Source: Amycolatopsis pittospori
Lineage (GTDB): Bacteria > Actinomycetota > Actinomycetes > Mycobacteriales > Pseudonocardiaceae
Direction of reading: 5' to 3'
Assembly: GCF_013870525.1 (NCBI RefSeq)
Contig: NZ_JACBXD010000008.1
Coordinates: 83,126 to 147,125, forward strand
DNA: 64,000 nt
Shown: positions 41,040 through 49,657 of the stretch, piece by piece
How the letters are laid out: the number at the start of each line of letters is the position of its first letter
How positions within the stretch are numbered: position 1 is the first letter of the stretch
Made by a program: the position numbers and the translations under genes
The notes under the pieces: model-generated
Seen by the model: only the letters and a program-made list of their open reading frames with translations
What the model was told of the DNA's origin: nothing
Database searches by the model: none

Positions 41040-44000
41040 ATGGCAGGAATCTTCATCAACGTCCAGGCCGGTGACGGCCAGGACCGCACCCTCGACCGGA
41101 GTTTGAGTCACGTGTTCGGCCGGAATCCGGGCGGCGCCGCCGATGCCGCCGTGATGGTGGTGCCGATCGGCACCGGTTGGCTGGAAGATCTCGAAGATCC
41201 CGGTAACGAGGTCTTCGAGCGGCTCGCCGACGCCCTGCGAGACGGCACGAAAGTCGTCCCGGTGCTCACCGAAGACGCCGCCATGCCCACCGAAAGTGAG
41301 CTGCCATCCGAGATCGCCGGCCTCGCGCGCCTGCGGTACCGGCGCCTCGGCCGCAAGACCGCGGAGCAGGACATCGCGAGCCTGAGCAACGAACTGATCC
41401 GGGTCGCGCCGGAGCTGGGAATCGGCGTCGTCAAGGGCCTCGAAGACCTGTCGGAGTGGCTCGATTCCTGGCGGCACGCCACGAATCCGGTGCTGCCCGA
41501 GGCGTTGCCGATACTCGGCCGTGACCGTGAGGTCGACCGGCTGTGCGCGTGGCTGGACGCCGAGCCGTCGGTGCTGCCCGTGTACGCCGGCAGCCGTACC
41601 GAGGCCGCCGCGTTCGTGGCGACCGCGCTCGCGGCGCACCGGCCGGAACTGCGGGCCGTGCGCGTGTCGACCGAGGACGGTCTGCGTCATTGCCGTGATC
41701 TGGCCGCTCCTTTCGTCGTCGTTGTGGACGGCCCCTCGGCCGAGGTGGGCGCGATCGCCGGCGGTCACGTCGTCGTGGTGCGGAACACGCCGGACCGGAA
41801 CGGCGGCGATCTCCTGGTACTGCCCGGAATTCCCCGCGACAAGGCGGCCGAGGCGTTCGCCGCGGCAGGCGTCCCGCCCGCGGACGCGAACTCGCACGCG
41901 GACCAGGCGCGGCGGAGCCTCGGCAGCCTGCGTCGTCGGCTCAGCGTGTCCGACGATCTCCCGAAGTGGGTGAACCCGCTCGAGCGCGACCTCGCCGCGC
42001 CGCTTCTGCTGATCGGCCGGTGGTCGGCGTTCTCGCCGCAGGACCGGGACGAGATCGCCGCGATCGCAGGGCGGGAGACCGACGAACTCGACCGGTTCTT
42101 CACCAGGTCGGCGTCCGGCGACGACTCGTTGCTGGTCCGGGCCGGGGATCGGTTGGAACTGGCGGATCCGCACGACGCCTGGTCTCTCCTCCATGGGCGG
42201 CTGAGCGCGCAAGACCTGCGGCGCTGGCACGAGGAGGCCGTCAAGGTGCTCTCGGAGCCGGACCGGACGTGGTCGCCTGAACTGCGGTACGGCTTGGCGC
42301 GGAGCGCGGCCATGCTGGCCTCCGAAGGGAAGACGACGCTCGCCGATGGCGTCACGTGCGCAGACCACGCCGCCCGCTTCGTCCGGGAGCTTCTGGGGCG
42401 GGCCGACGAAGACGCTCAGCTCTGGCGGTCGCTCGACGACGTCCTGCCCCTGCTGGCGGAAGCGGCGCCGCACGAGTTCCTCGGCGCCGTCGATCGCGCG
42501 CTGACCAGCGATCCGTCCCTGCTGCGAACCGCCTTCGACGACATCGACCCGCGCGGCCTCACTGCGGCGCTGGAGTCGGTCTGCTGGCTGGACGAAGCGC
42601 TGCCGATGGTCGTCTCCGTCCTGGCCGAACTGGCGCGAGGTACGGGGGAGGGGCCGCTCGAGTCCTTGGTGACGCTCGTGCAGCCGTGGCATCCGTACCT
42701 GGAGCTGCCGGACGGGCAGCGGACGGCCTTCGTCAAGGCGATCAGCCGTCGTACCCCCGATGTCGGCTGGCGGCTGGTGCTCGCGCTGCTGGGCGGCCCG
42801 CAAGGACATCTGCTCACGAGCCCGCGGCGCCCCCAGGTCCGTCTCGAATGGACGATCCCGGCGCCCTCCGCCACCGGCGTCTCCGAGTTCGACGACGAAG
42901 TGGTCACCGCGGCGCTCACCGCGCTGGAGGAACGCCCCGAACGGTGGTGCGACTTCTTCGGACAGCGGCCCGAGTTGACGACCGCGCAGTGGGACCGGTT
43001 CGTGGAGGCCCTCACACGGCTGGACACCGACCGGCTCTCCTCGGACGACCGTTTCCGCCTCTGGAACCGGCTCACCGGGCTGACCGCCGAGCATCGCCAC
43101 TATGCCGGTGCGGAGTGGGTACTGCCGGAAGAATTGCTGCAGTGGCTGGAATCCTGCGCCGAAATGATCGAGCCCGCGGTGAACCCGAGGCGGCACGCCC
43201 TGCTGTTCGGACCGCATCCGTATCTGGAGGGCGGTGACTCGCTCGATCCCGACACACGCGAGGCCGAGATCAAGCGTCTCCGGCGCGAGGCCGTCGGCGG
43301 GGTGCTGCGCGAGCACGGCGTCGAGGGCCTGCGCGTCCTCGCCGCCGAAAGCGCGCGGCCCCGGCTGGTCGGCGTCACCGCTGCGGAAGTGGCCGGTGAA
43401 GAAGTCCAGGAAGCCGCGCTCGCGGTCCTCGGCCAGGATGACTGGGCGTCCGGCTGGGCCGGTGAAATGGCGCGTTCTCAGGGCGAAGAGTGGTGGCAGG
43501 AGGTCGCGACGCAGCTCAAAGGCCAGGAGAGCCTCGTCGATTACCTTCTGGCGGTGCCCGCGGAGCACGCGTTGGCGCTCCTCGATTCCGCCGACGACGC
43601 GGTTCACGAGGACTACTGGGCTCGAGTCAGCCCTTGGCCGCTTCCCGAAGGCCAGGAACTGTCGTTCGTCACGCAGCTCGCTCGGCGGCGCCCGTGGGCC
43701 GCGGTCGAGGCTCTCGCTCAAGGCGTGCGCGCGCCGGAACCGCTGTCCCCGCCGGCGTCCCTGCTCGAAGACGTGCTGCTCCAGGCGTCCGCGGACGAGG
43801 TCGAGCCCCCCGACCGCAACGCCGTCGCGCAGGTGGGTCCGCTGCTGGACCACCTCGTGGAGGCCGGCGGATCGGACGTCGCGGTCGCGCGCCTGGAACT
43901 CCGGTACCACGCGGCGCTCAAGCACCACCGGAAACCGCAGAGTCTCCAGCGCATCCTCACCGGGAACCCGGTCGCGTTCGTCGACCTCTACACCCGGATC

Positions 44001-44435
44001 CACCCCGCGGACGACGCGTCGCCGCGTGTGGAGCTGGTCAACGCGTGGTTCGCGATCTTCGAGCTGCGCACCGTGCCGGGCGCCACCGACACCGGCCTCG
44101 ACGCCGCCGCCCTTAAGACCTGGGTCGCCGATGCCCGCGCGGAGTTCGCCGAGCGCGGCCGGGCCGAGTCCGGCGACCGAGCGATCGGCACCGTCCTGGC
44201 CGGCACCTCGGTCCACCAGGACGGCTGGCCACCCGAGCCGATCCGAGACGTCCTCGACGTCGCCGACGGAGGTCACCTCCGCGAAGGGTTCGCCATCGGC
44301 ATGACCGCCCAGGACGGCGACCCGCAGGACCTCGCCGAACGCCACCGCCGCTGGGCGAGGCGCATCAACGTCGGCTGGCCCCGCGTCGCCGCGCTCCTCC
44401 GCGAGCACGCCGACGACCTCGACGACGCGCTGTAA
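41040..44435 (+). CDS. TIR-like domain fused to a very large helical repeat region
   Basis: A 1131-residue protein. The first 110 residues follow the TIR pattern (GIFINVQAGDGQ, AVMVVPIGTGWLED, VVPVLTEDAAMPTESELP) but lack a clear catalytic glutamate, so the domain may be structural. The rest is leucine-, tryptophan- and alanine-rich helices like HEAT/ARM repeats. Although a region around residues 160-300 resembles a STAND leader (LGRDREVDRLCAWL), I see no intact Walker A. It ends the + strand run and is followed by a strong hairpin terminator. It is probably a large scaffold or sensor that recruits TIR or SEFIR partners. Confidence 0.75.
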   Translation: MAGIFINVQAGDGQDRTLDRSLSHVFGRNPGGAADAAVMVVPIGTGWLEDLEDPGNEVFERLADALRDGTKVVPVLTEDAAMPTESELPSEIAGLARLRYRRLGRKTAEQDIASLSNELIRVAPELGIGVVKGLEDLSEWLDSWRHATNPVLPEALPILGRDREVDRLCAWLDAEPSVLPVYAGSRTEAAAFVATALAAHRPELRAVRVSTEDGLRHCRDLAAPFVVVVDGPSAEVGAIAGGHVVVVRNTPDRNGGDLLVLPGIPRDKAAEAFAAAGVPPADANSHADQARRSLGSLRRRLSVSDDLPKWVNPLERDLAAPLLLIGRWSAFSPQDRDEIAAIAGRETDELDRFFTRSASGDDSLLVRAGDRLELADPHDAWSLLHGRLSAQDLRRWHEEAVKVLSEPDRTWSPELRYGLARSAAMLASEGKTTLADGVTCADHAARFVRELLGRADEDAQLWRSLDDVLPLLAEAAPHEFLGAVDRALTSDPSLLRTAFDDIDPRGLTAALESVCWLDEALPMVVSVLAELARGTGEGPLESLVTLVQPWHPYLELPDGQRTAFVKAISRRTPDVGWRLVLALLGGPQGHLLTSPRRPQVRLEWTIPAPSATGVSEFDDEVVTAALTALEERPERWCDFFGQRPELTTAQWDRFVEALTRLDTDRLSSDDRFRLWNRLTGLTAEHRHYAGAEWVLPEELLQWLESCAEMIEPAVNPRRHALLFGPHPYLEGGDSLDPDTREAEIKRLRREAVGGVLREHGVEGLRVLAAESARPRLVGVTAAEVAGEEVQEAALAVLGQDDWASGWAGEMARSQGEEWWQEVATQLKGQESLVDYLLAVPAEHALALLDSADDAVHEDYWARVSPWPLPEGQELSFVTQLARRRPWAAVEALAQGVRAPEPLSPPASLLEDVLLQASADEVEPPDRNAVAQVGPLLDHLVEAGGSDVAVARLELRYHAALKHHRKPQSLQRILTGNPVAFVDLYTRIHPADDASPRVELVNAWFAIFELRTVPGATDTGLDAAALKTWVADARAEFAERGRAESGDRAIGTVLAGTSVHQDGWPPEPIRDVLDVADGGHLREGFAIGMTAQDGDPQDLAERHRRWARRINVGWPRVAALLREHADDLDDAL

Positions 44436-44441
44436 CCGTGC

Positions 44442-44472
44442 GGAGGGGTCGGGCGTCGCGTCCGACCCCTCC
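44442..44472 (+). terminator. Hairpin terminator after the TIR/HerA run
   Basis: GGAGGGGTCGG (44442-44452) and CCGACCCCTCC (44462-44472) pair perfectly around a nine-base loop, seven bases after the TAA of the 1131-residue protein. No T tract follows, as is common in actinomycetes. Confidence 0.7.
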
Positions 44473-44621
44473 CGCGTGCACACCCTGTCGCTCTCTGTTG
44501 CTATTGCTTCTCGACCTGCGGATTCTCGGGACGTCAAGCTGCCCGACGGTAACCGATCATCGTCTCAACGTGAGCCCTCGTGACGATACGTACCCCCCTG
44601 ATTGAGGCCTTCCGGGCGACG

Positions 44622-44627
44622 TATACT
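44622..44627 (+). promoter_or_regulatory. -10 box (TATACT) of the tRNA-Leu gene
   Basis: TATACT ends 14 bases before the mature tRNA. TTGAGG at 44602-44607 is -35-like, but the spacing is short (14), so the -35 call is weak. The rest of the 44473-44641 gap shows no gene. Confidence 0.5.
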
Positions 44628-44641
44628 CTCTTCATCAGCAA

Positions 44642-44725
44642 GTCCGAGTGGCGGAATGGCAGACGCGCTAGCTTGAGGTGCTAGTGTCCTTAACGGACGT
44701 GGGGGTTCAAGTCCCCCCTCGGACA
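44642..44725 (+). tRNA. tRNA-Leu, anticodon GAG
   Basis: Acceptor stem GTCCGAG (44642-44648) pairs with CTCGGAC (44718-44724), the discriminator is A, there is a long variable arm as in class II tRNAs, a T arm GGGGG-TTCAAGT-CCCCC, and anticodon loop CTTGAGGT giving GAG for CUC codons. CCA is not encoded. Its 3' end is the integration site of the mobile region that follows. Confidence 0.95.
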
Positions 44726-44728
44726 CAC
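44705..44728 (+). repeat. Left attachment repeat (tRNA-Leu 3' end)
   Basis: The last 21 bases of the tRNA plus three following bases are repeated at 52971-52994 with 22 of 24 identities, and in decayed form at 48993-49012. This marks the left end of an integrated region. Confidence 0.75.
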
Positions 44729-46325
44729 ACGTTACCCACACGGGGAGAGGCGGTCACCACGACCGCCTCTTTTTTGTTGTCGTAGAGCACTTGCAGCCCA
44801 AGGTCCCGGTAGACCTGCGTGATGCGGTCCGGGTTCCGCGAGTTGAGCGCTCTTTCGACATCGCCCAGCGAGTCGAGCATGGCGTACACCTCCGCCGCAT
44901 CGATCGTGGCGGACTCAGGCAGGTTCTCCAGTTCTTCTCGTGCCGCCTGGCGCTCCGCCTGAGCAAGGTTCATCGCGTCCACGAGCGCCGCCGGATCCAC
45001 GCCAGCCTCGATCGCGGCCTGATGCCGCCGCAACCTTGCCTCTGCGGCCTTCAACCGCTTCTCGACCGCGTCCCGGCCAGTTCCCGGCCTGCTCTGCTGT
45101 GCCCCGACCATTGCGGCAACGGTCTCGTCGCGGTTGTCCGGGTCGAAGACCTGGCAGAGCCAGGCGTTGATCGGCGGAGTCACCACGTCCTCACGAAGGT
45201 TCACCGTCTTCGGATGGTCGGCCAACACCGCCGAGCCCGGCGCTAGTGTCCGTGCGATGCACCGGTAGTAGACGCCTTTGCGGATCGCCGCGCCCTGCAT
45301 CTTCCGGGTGCAGATCTCGCAGCGCACTAACCCTTTCAGCAGATACGTGTGCCTGGTCGCGGGCCGTTCCCGGTCCAGCTTCGCGATACCACGCATCCGC
45401 CCGCGGCTCGCGACCGGCGCATGAGCTGCGCCTGTGTGAAGACCTCAACCGAAACGATCTCGGGGTGCGCGGGCTGTCGTGAGCGCACTACACGATCTGG
45501 CGTCGCGCGCCGGAACCGGACGACATGGCCCGCGCTGACGTCGTCCGGGTTCAGGAGCGTCTCGTGCTTGGCCCATCGGCCAAAGATGGCATATCCCGTG
45601 TAACGCGGGTTTTCCAAGATCGACCGGATCGTGCTGCCTTGCCAGCCATCGGCGAGCCGATGCCGGTTCTGGTCCGGCCGACGCTCGGATGGACACGGCA
45701 CCCCGTCTTGGTTCAGCCCCTTCGCGATCGCCCGGTCTCCGCTGCCCTGCGAGTATTCCGCGAAGATCCGCCGCACGACCTCGGCCGACTGGTCGTCGAT
45801 CTCCAGAACGCGCAGCCTGAACCCTTCAGCCGCCTTGCGCGGGTTCGGATGCGGACCGCCGTCGACGACGACGTACCCATACGGAGCCCTGCCGCCTTGG
45901 TGGCGTCCTTCGTTCACCACCTGCGCGTCCATCGCCGCCCGTACACGTGCCTGAACGTGCTGGCGTTCCGACTCGCTCATGCCACCGAGGACGCTCATGA
46001 GCATCTTGTGGGAAGGATTCCGGGCGTCGAACTTCCCGCCTAGCTCGGGCACCCACAGATCCACTGCGTACGCCGCAAACCTTGGCGCGATAAGCGAAAA
46101 CTGGTTCCCGAACCAACACCGAGTACCTTCGCCAACGACTAACGCGTCCCACTCTCGCCGCGGGTTCTTCAGCTCGGCGAGTAACCGCGCTGCCTCGGTC
46201 CGCCGCTCCCACGGCACCGAACGCGACTGGCCGATGTCGAAGAACTCCGCGACGATCCGTCCGCCGAGCGGCTCGACGAACTTGCGCGCGTTGACGCGAT
46301 ATCCAATGTTATCGCCGGCAACGAG
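44707..46325 (-). pseudogene. Large serine recombinase, truncated and frameshifted
   Basis: Two overlapping frames together read as one actinobacterial large serine recombinase. The upstream frame (46325 to about 45400) has GGRIVAEFFDIGQSRSVPWE, MSVLGGMSESERQHVQARVR and RYTGYAIFGRW. The other frame (about 45400 to 44707) has YLLKGLVRCEICTRKMQG (the zinc-ribbon region) and a coiled coil. A one-base deletion near 45398 shifts the frame. The catalytic N-terminus with the active-site Ser is missing: a TGA at 46326 ends the frame. The 3' end of the gene runs through the tRNA terminator and into the tRNA. It is therefore inactive, unless the frameshift is a sequencing error and the N-terminus were elsewhere. 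Confidence 0.85.
44747..44775 (+). terminator. Intrinsic terminator of tRNA-Leu, inside the recombinase gene
   Basis: GAGGCGGTC (44747-44755), a five-base loop, GACCGCCTC (44761-44769) and six T form a textbook Rho-independent terminator 22 bases after the tRNA. On the other strand the same bases encode the recombinase C-terminus. Similar hairpins lie at about 49035-49056 and 53019-53044. Confidence 0.8.
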
Positions 46326-46554
46326 TCACTTGATGAAATATATAGAACAGTACTGAACACTCGATAATGCTAGATGCTGCAGTCCTTGCAAAGCTGCCGA
46401 CCTTGCGCGGCCAGGCTAGTTGCCACCTCCTTGGCGCACGCTCGTATCTTTTCGTCCCGAGGGCACGAAGCAGCATAGAGGACGTCAGGCGTGTGCCGAA
46501 TCGCTAGGTACCCAGGGTTTCGCCGAGTTCTTTGACGGGGCAGCCACTGATTGC
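46326..46554. other. AT-richer gap between recombinase remnant and HEPN gene
   Basis: This gap of about 230 bases has clearly lower GC than the chromosome around it. No open frame with a ribosome site and no tRNA or long hairpin was seen. It may hold the deleted recombinase 5' end or a noncoding RNA associated with the reverse transcriptase. Confidence 0.4.
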
Positions 46555-47148
46555 TTAGGTCGTTACAACTTGCGAATCGACATAAAGAATTAGTTCACGA
46601 CAGATGACATAGCACCGATCCAGCGCAGTAGTGCCGAGCACAATACGATCGTCAACCAGAACGACTCCAATGGAACGAATTTTCGCACGTGTTTTCTGGT
46701 TACGCTGGCGACGCGTGAGCGAACCCAGACCGTGAGCTATTGCGTTGCGCACATCGATACCTGCGTCGAACTGGGACCAGCGACCGAAAGTTTCGATACT
46801 GAAAGTGTGATATCTAGAGAACGCCACCTTCCGGTCACTCCAGGTGCTACTCGACCGCAGTTCTGCGTCTGCTACCAGCCTCCTGAGTATCGGCTCATGG
46901 CCGGCCAGTTGACGACGGAAGAGATACCCGTTAAGTGAGTCGATATACGCTTCCACAATGCTGATATACCGCAGGTACATCGCCTCCAGTCTCGTCTGAG
47001 CCGGATCATGCGAGCCCAGCGATCCCGTGAGGCGAATTCGACCTGCGCCCTTGCTGTCCGAATCGTCTTCGGTTGCACGAAAATCAGCGCGATTCTCTGC
47101 TAGAAGGGAAGCGGCCTCCTCGGTCAAGGCAAGATTGAATCTGATCAT
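46555..47148 (-). CDS. HEPN-domain protein (putative RNase), partner of the reverse transcriptase
   Basis: A 197-residue helical protein with the HEPN signature RNAIAH (R134, H139; Rx4H) in DVRNAIAHGLG. HEPN proteins are metal-independent RNases common in toxin and abortive-infection systems. Its ATG overlaps the reverse transcriptase stop by four bases (ATGA at 47145-47148), so the two are translated as a unit. In AbiA the HEPN domain is fused to the RT C-terminus; here it is a separate gene. AT-richer codon use than the neighbourhood points to recent transfer. The N-terminal 45 residues are of unknown role. Confidence 0.78.
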   Translation of the reverse strand: MIRFNLALTEEAASLLAENRADFRATEDDSDSKGAGRIRLTGSLGSHDPAQTRLEAMYLRYISIVEAYIDSLNGYLFRRQLAGHEPILRRLVADAELRSSSTWSDRKVAFSRYHTFSIETFGRWSQFDAGIDVRNAIAHGLGSLTRRQRNQKTRAKIRSIGVVLVDDRIVLGTTALDRCYVICRELILYVDSQVVTT

Positions 47149-48689
47149 ATCTGACCAATAAGGGAAGACAGCAGTGGTGAACCGTCCTTTACCGCCTGAA
47201 GGCGTTTCTTTGCGTCCTCGTCCTGCGTTCGATTAAAATGCGCTCGCAGGGATTCCGCATACCACGGCAGCAGCACTCCAGGGGATGAATCGAGACTCTG
47301 CACTATTTCGTCTGTCGACATGTGCCCTGATCCTGAAAGTGCTCGTGTCGCATAAGCAACCGTGACTGGCGACGGAGATTCGAGCCTAAGATTGCGGACC
47401 CAGACCACTCTCTCGGCGAGGCCGTCAGACGGTAGGCCATTGAGAAGTTCTAGCTCGTGTATAAGTTGAACCAGCCATTGGGCCTGCCACTCGTTCATCG
47501 AAAGGTTTATGGCTGCGCCCACGACCTCTGTTACCTCGGTAGGTGCGCCGGGAAAGGCAGCAACAAGGTAACGACAGACCGTTGGAGTTATCGCAGGAAC
47601 GTATGGTAGAAGGTCTCCAACTTCTCCCACGACGGTTGAGTCGGATTCAGCAGCCAGGCTTCCAATAGCGCGCCGCAGCCTGCGCATGCCCGCAGCGCTA
47701 ATATTGCGAGGATCGATACTCTCGTCTGGGTGATCGCTCGCTGCTTGCTGAACCGCCTGCCTGGCACTATCTAAGTCTTCAGAGAAGTCTTCCGTGTACT
47801 CGGCAATCGCCATCTCAATCTCGTCGAGGTCAACGACACCTTGCCGTTCATGCTCCACCAGGCCGACATGGTCCCACACGTACTTTACAAACCCATGGGT
47901 GAGAGTTTTGTACTCGTTAGTGACCAATCCAACGGCTCTTGCTGCCGCGTCAAGTTTTTCAATCGCCTGCAGAGACTCACCGTATGTGCGACACGCTATC
48001 CGAAAGTCATCGTTATAGCGCCATGCTGCTAAGCCGTGCCGATGGAGATCTCTTTCGACACAATCTATGTAAACTTCCGATAGAAAGTCCGATGAGTCAA
48101 GTAGCTGGGGTATCCCGAACGTGCGGCCCTGAACTTCCTGCAGTAGCGCTATGAGGTGGTCAATCGCGTCGAAATCCCCGCCGCGCAGTCTGAGTTCCCG
48201 TGCCAGTACATTGTGGTCAATATACTGGTAGAACGCAGCAATGTCTGCAGCCACAACGTATTCAACTTCCGAGGTGTTCACGAAGAACAGGCTTGTCGAC
48301 GTCTTTTTGTCAATTGCCCGCTGCTTAGTGGAAGCGTACGAGATGGGCGCATTAACAAACCGCAGGTATGATTCGCCGGATCGATCGAAGGTGAAGTTCT
48401 CGCCAAGTGCGAGACCAACAAGCGCGCGGTAGACGATGCGCTCGACTATCCCCCATATGGCTACCGGGCGAGTTCCACGTATCTTTCGGACGGAGGTGAT
48501 ATGCTCAGGCTCTGGGTTGAACCCGCTACGCAGCTGCGACGTTATCGACCGTTCCACGCGACTCGCGTCCTTGACTAGATTGCCCCAGTCGACTTCGTGC
48601 GGGAGCATGTTTCGTTCGGTAGCGGCCTCCTCGGTGATGGCCTTCTTGAGACCAAGCCTCTTAACGAACTGCTCTGCCATGGCCTTCAC
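47145..48689 (-). CDS. Reverse transcriptase of the UG/Abi (AbiA-like) type
   Basis: A 514-residue defence-type RT. Motif 3 is VAADIAAFYQYIDH (146-159), motif 4 is GIPQLLDSSDFLSE (192-205) and the catalytic motif 5 is YNDD (225-228). Helical repeat-like sequence follows, without the thumb/maturase domains of group II intron RTs. GTG 48689 follows GGAGGGG; ATG 48680 is the alternative. Layout (RT plus alpha-repeat C-terminus plus HEPN) is that of AbiA-like abortive-infection RTs, with the HEPN part on a separate coupled gene. It probably makes untemplated or templated DNA that triggers or restrains the HEPN RNase. AT-richer than neighbours. Confidence 0.85.
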   Translation of the reverse strand: MKAMAEQFVKRLGLKKAITEEAATERNMLPHEVDWGNLVKDASRVERSITSQLRSGFNPEPEHITSVRKIRGTRPVAIWGIVERIVYRALVGLALGENFTFDRSGESYLRFVNAPISYASTKQRAIDKKTSTSLFFVNTSEVEYVVAADIAAFYQYIDHNVLARELRLRGGDFDAIDHLIALLQEVQGRTFGIPQLLDSSDFLSEVYIDCVERDLHRHGLAAWRYNDDFRIACRTYGESLQAIEKLDAAARAVGLVTNEYKTLTHGFVKYVWDHVGLVEHERQGVVDLDEIEMAIAEYTEDFSEDLDSARQAVQQAASDHPDESIDPRNISAAGMRRLRRAIGSLAAESDSTVVGEVGDLLPYVPAITPTVCRYLVAAFPGAPTEVTEVVGAAINLSMNEWQAQWLVQLIHELELLNGLPSDGLAERVVWVRNLRLESPSPVTVAYATRALSGSGHMSTDEIVQSLDSSPGVLLPWYAESLRAHFNRTQDEDAKKRLQAVKDGSPLLSSLIGQI

Positions 48690-48992
48690 AGGGCGGACCC
48701 CTCCGTCACCGAATCGGACCGTGCAGGACGCGTGTTGGCCTGTGAGTCGAGGAACCGGTCGGTAGCGTTACATCGCACGTCACGAGTCCGTGACGGTGCC
48801 CGACTCTGCGCCGCTACCGGCACGATCGCAGATCACACACTTGACCAACAGTAAATTATTTTCGCACTGCAGGTGCCTGACATCGGCTGGTGTACGCCGT
48901 GGCGTACCGGAACTCGCACCTTCTTACACCGAAAGTAGACAGGATGTTCCAGATTTGCCGGATTAACCGAGCAAGAGCGCTGTGGTTAGCGA
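48690..48992. other. Promoter region of the RT/HEPN pair
   Basis: No convincing gene in these 300 bases. CGTCACG-AGTC-CGTGACG (48778-48795) is a perfect 7-bp dyad about 90 bases before the RT start and may be an operator or part of a structured RNA. A noncoding RNA here cannot be excluded. Confidence 0.4.
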
Positions 48993-49012
48993 GCAAGATC
49001 GTCCTCGGGCAC
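48993..49012 (+). repeat. Decayed internal attachment-site repeat
   Basis: This 20-base stretch resembles the tRNA-Leu 3' end (GCAAG, then CCTCGG-CAC) and is followed by the same sequence that follows the tRNA, including ACGTTACCC-CACGGGGAGAG and the terminator hairpin. It marks an older insertion boundary. Confidence 0.6.
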
Positions 49013-49090
49013 GTTACCCGCACGGGGAGAGACGGTCCTCATGACCGCCTCTTTTCTGTTGTTGTAGAGGACTGGCAGACAGAGGTCAGC
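49008..49090 (-). pseudogene. C-terminal remnant of a second serine recombinase
   Basis: About 27 codons read ADLCLPVLYNNRKEAVMRTV and SPRAGNV, aligning with the end of the recombinase at 44707 (RDLGLQVLYDNKKEAVVVTA, SPRVGNV). Nothing of the upstream gene remains; the ImmA/IrrE gene abuts it. Confidence 0.7.
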
Positions 49091-49099
49091 GAAATCGGA

Positions 49100-49657
49100 T
49101 CAAACCGACTTGGTCTTGATTTGCCGTGCGACGCCTGTGGAGTTGTAGCGGTATCGAGCCATCTCCAGGGTGACGTTGTACTGCTTAGCGATTTCGTCGG
49201 GGCCCCAGCCCCGATAAGCGGCGGCGGTGAGCAGTGGACGGGGAAGCAGGAGGGTGCCACCAAAAGCGGTGGCCTGCTCTTCTTCGTCCGGTTTGCAGGT
49301 CCGAAACGGGATGCCGTCGATCTCGCGCACTTCAGACAGTCGGTGATCGAGCAGGCGATGCGAGACCTCGTGCGCGACATCGCTGGTAAGCCGGCCCGGA
49401 GTCCGGATGGGGTTCGACACGATGAAGAAGCGGCCTGCGAGTTCGAATGTCGCTGCTGAAAAGGCGAAGGCCTGAATGCGCTCGAGTTCGTGAAGGCGTT
49501 CGATGTCGACGAGCTTGTCCGCGCTCACTACTTTCATCTGCAGGTGTTCAGCAAGCTCGTTGATATCCACGGCAGCGTTGCCGGAGAGCCCCATTTCCTT
49601 GCGCAGCCGTGCGGCTTCGCGTTCTGCGTTGGCCTTAAAACCGCGAGGCAGGCTCAC
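49100..49657 (-). CDS. ImmA/IrrE-family metallopeptidase
   Basis: A 185-residue zinc peptidase of the COG2856 type. The HExxH motif is HEVSH (96-100) in SDVAHEVSHRLLDH, and downstream acidic residues (EEEQATAF) supply a third ligand. ImmA-type enzymes cleave phage- or element-encoded XRE repressors and release mobile-element genes. Its start overlaps the stop of the upstream XRE gene by four bases, the classical pairing. It probably controls the neighbouring element or acts as a toxin-antitoxin-like unit. Confidence 0.87.
   Translation of the reverse strand: MSLPRGFKANAEREAARLRKEMGLSGNAAVDINELAEHLQMKVVSADKLVDIERLHELERIQAFAFSAATFELAGRFFIVSNPIRTPGRLTSDVAHEVSHRLLDHRLSEVREIDGIPFRTCKPDEEEQATAFGGTLLLPRPLLTAAAYRGWGPDEIAKQYNVTLEMARYRYNSTGVARQIKTKSV

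Noticed and set aside
40911..44537. Very long open frame (1208 codons) antisense to the 1131-residue TIR-like gene
   Set aside because: In high-GC DNA the antisense frame is often free of stops. The + strand gene has coherent motifs, a sensible start and a terminator; the antisense product is Arg/Gly/Asp-rich without motifs.
44707..46325. Functional serine integrase
   Set aside because: The catalytic N-terminus is absent and a frameshift near 45398 splits the rest. The frameshift alone might be a sequencing error, but the missing N-terminus is not.
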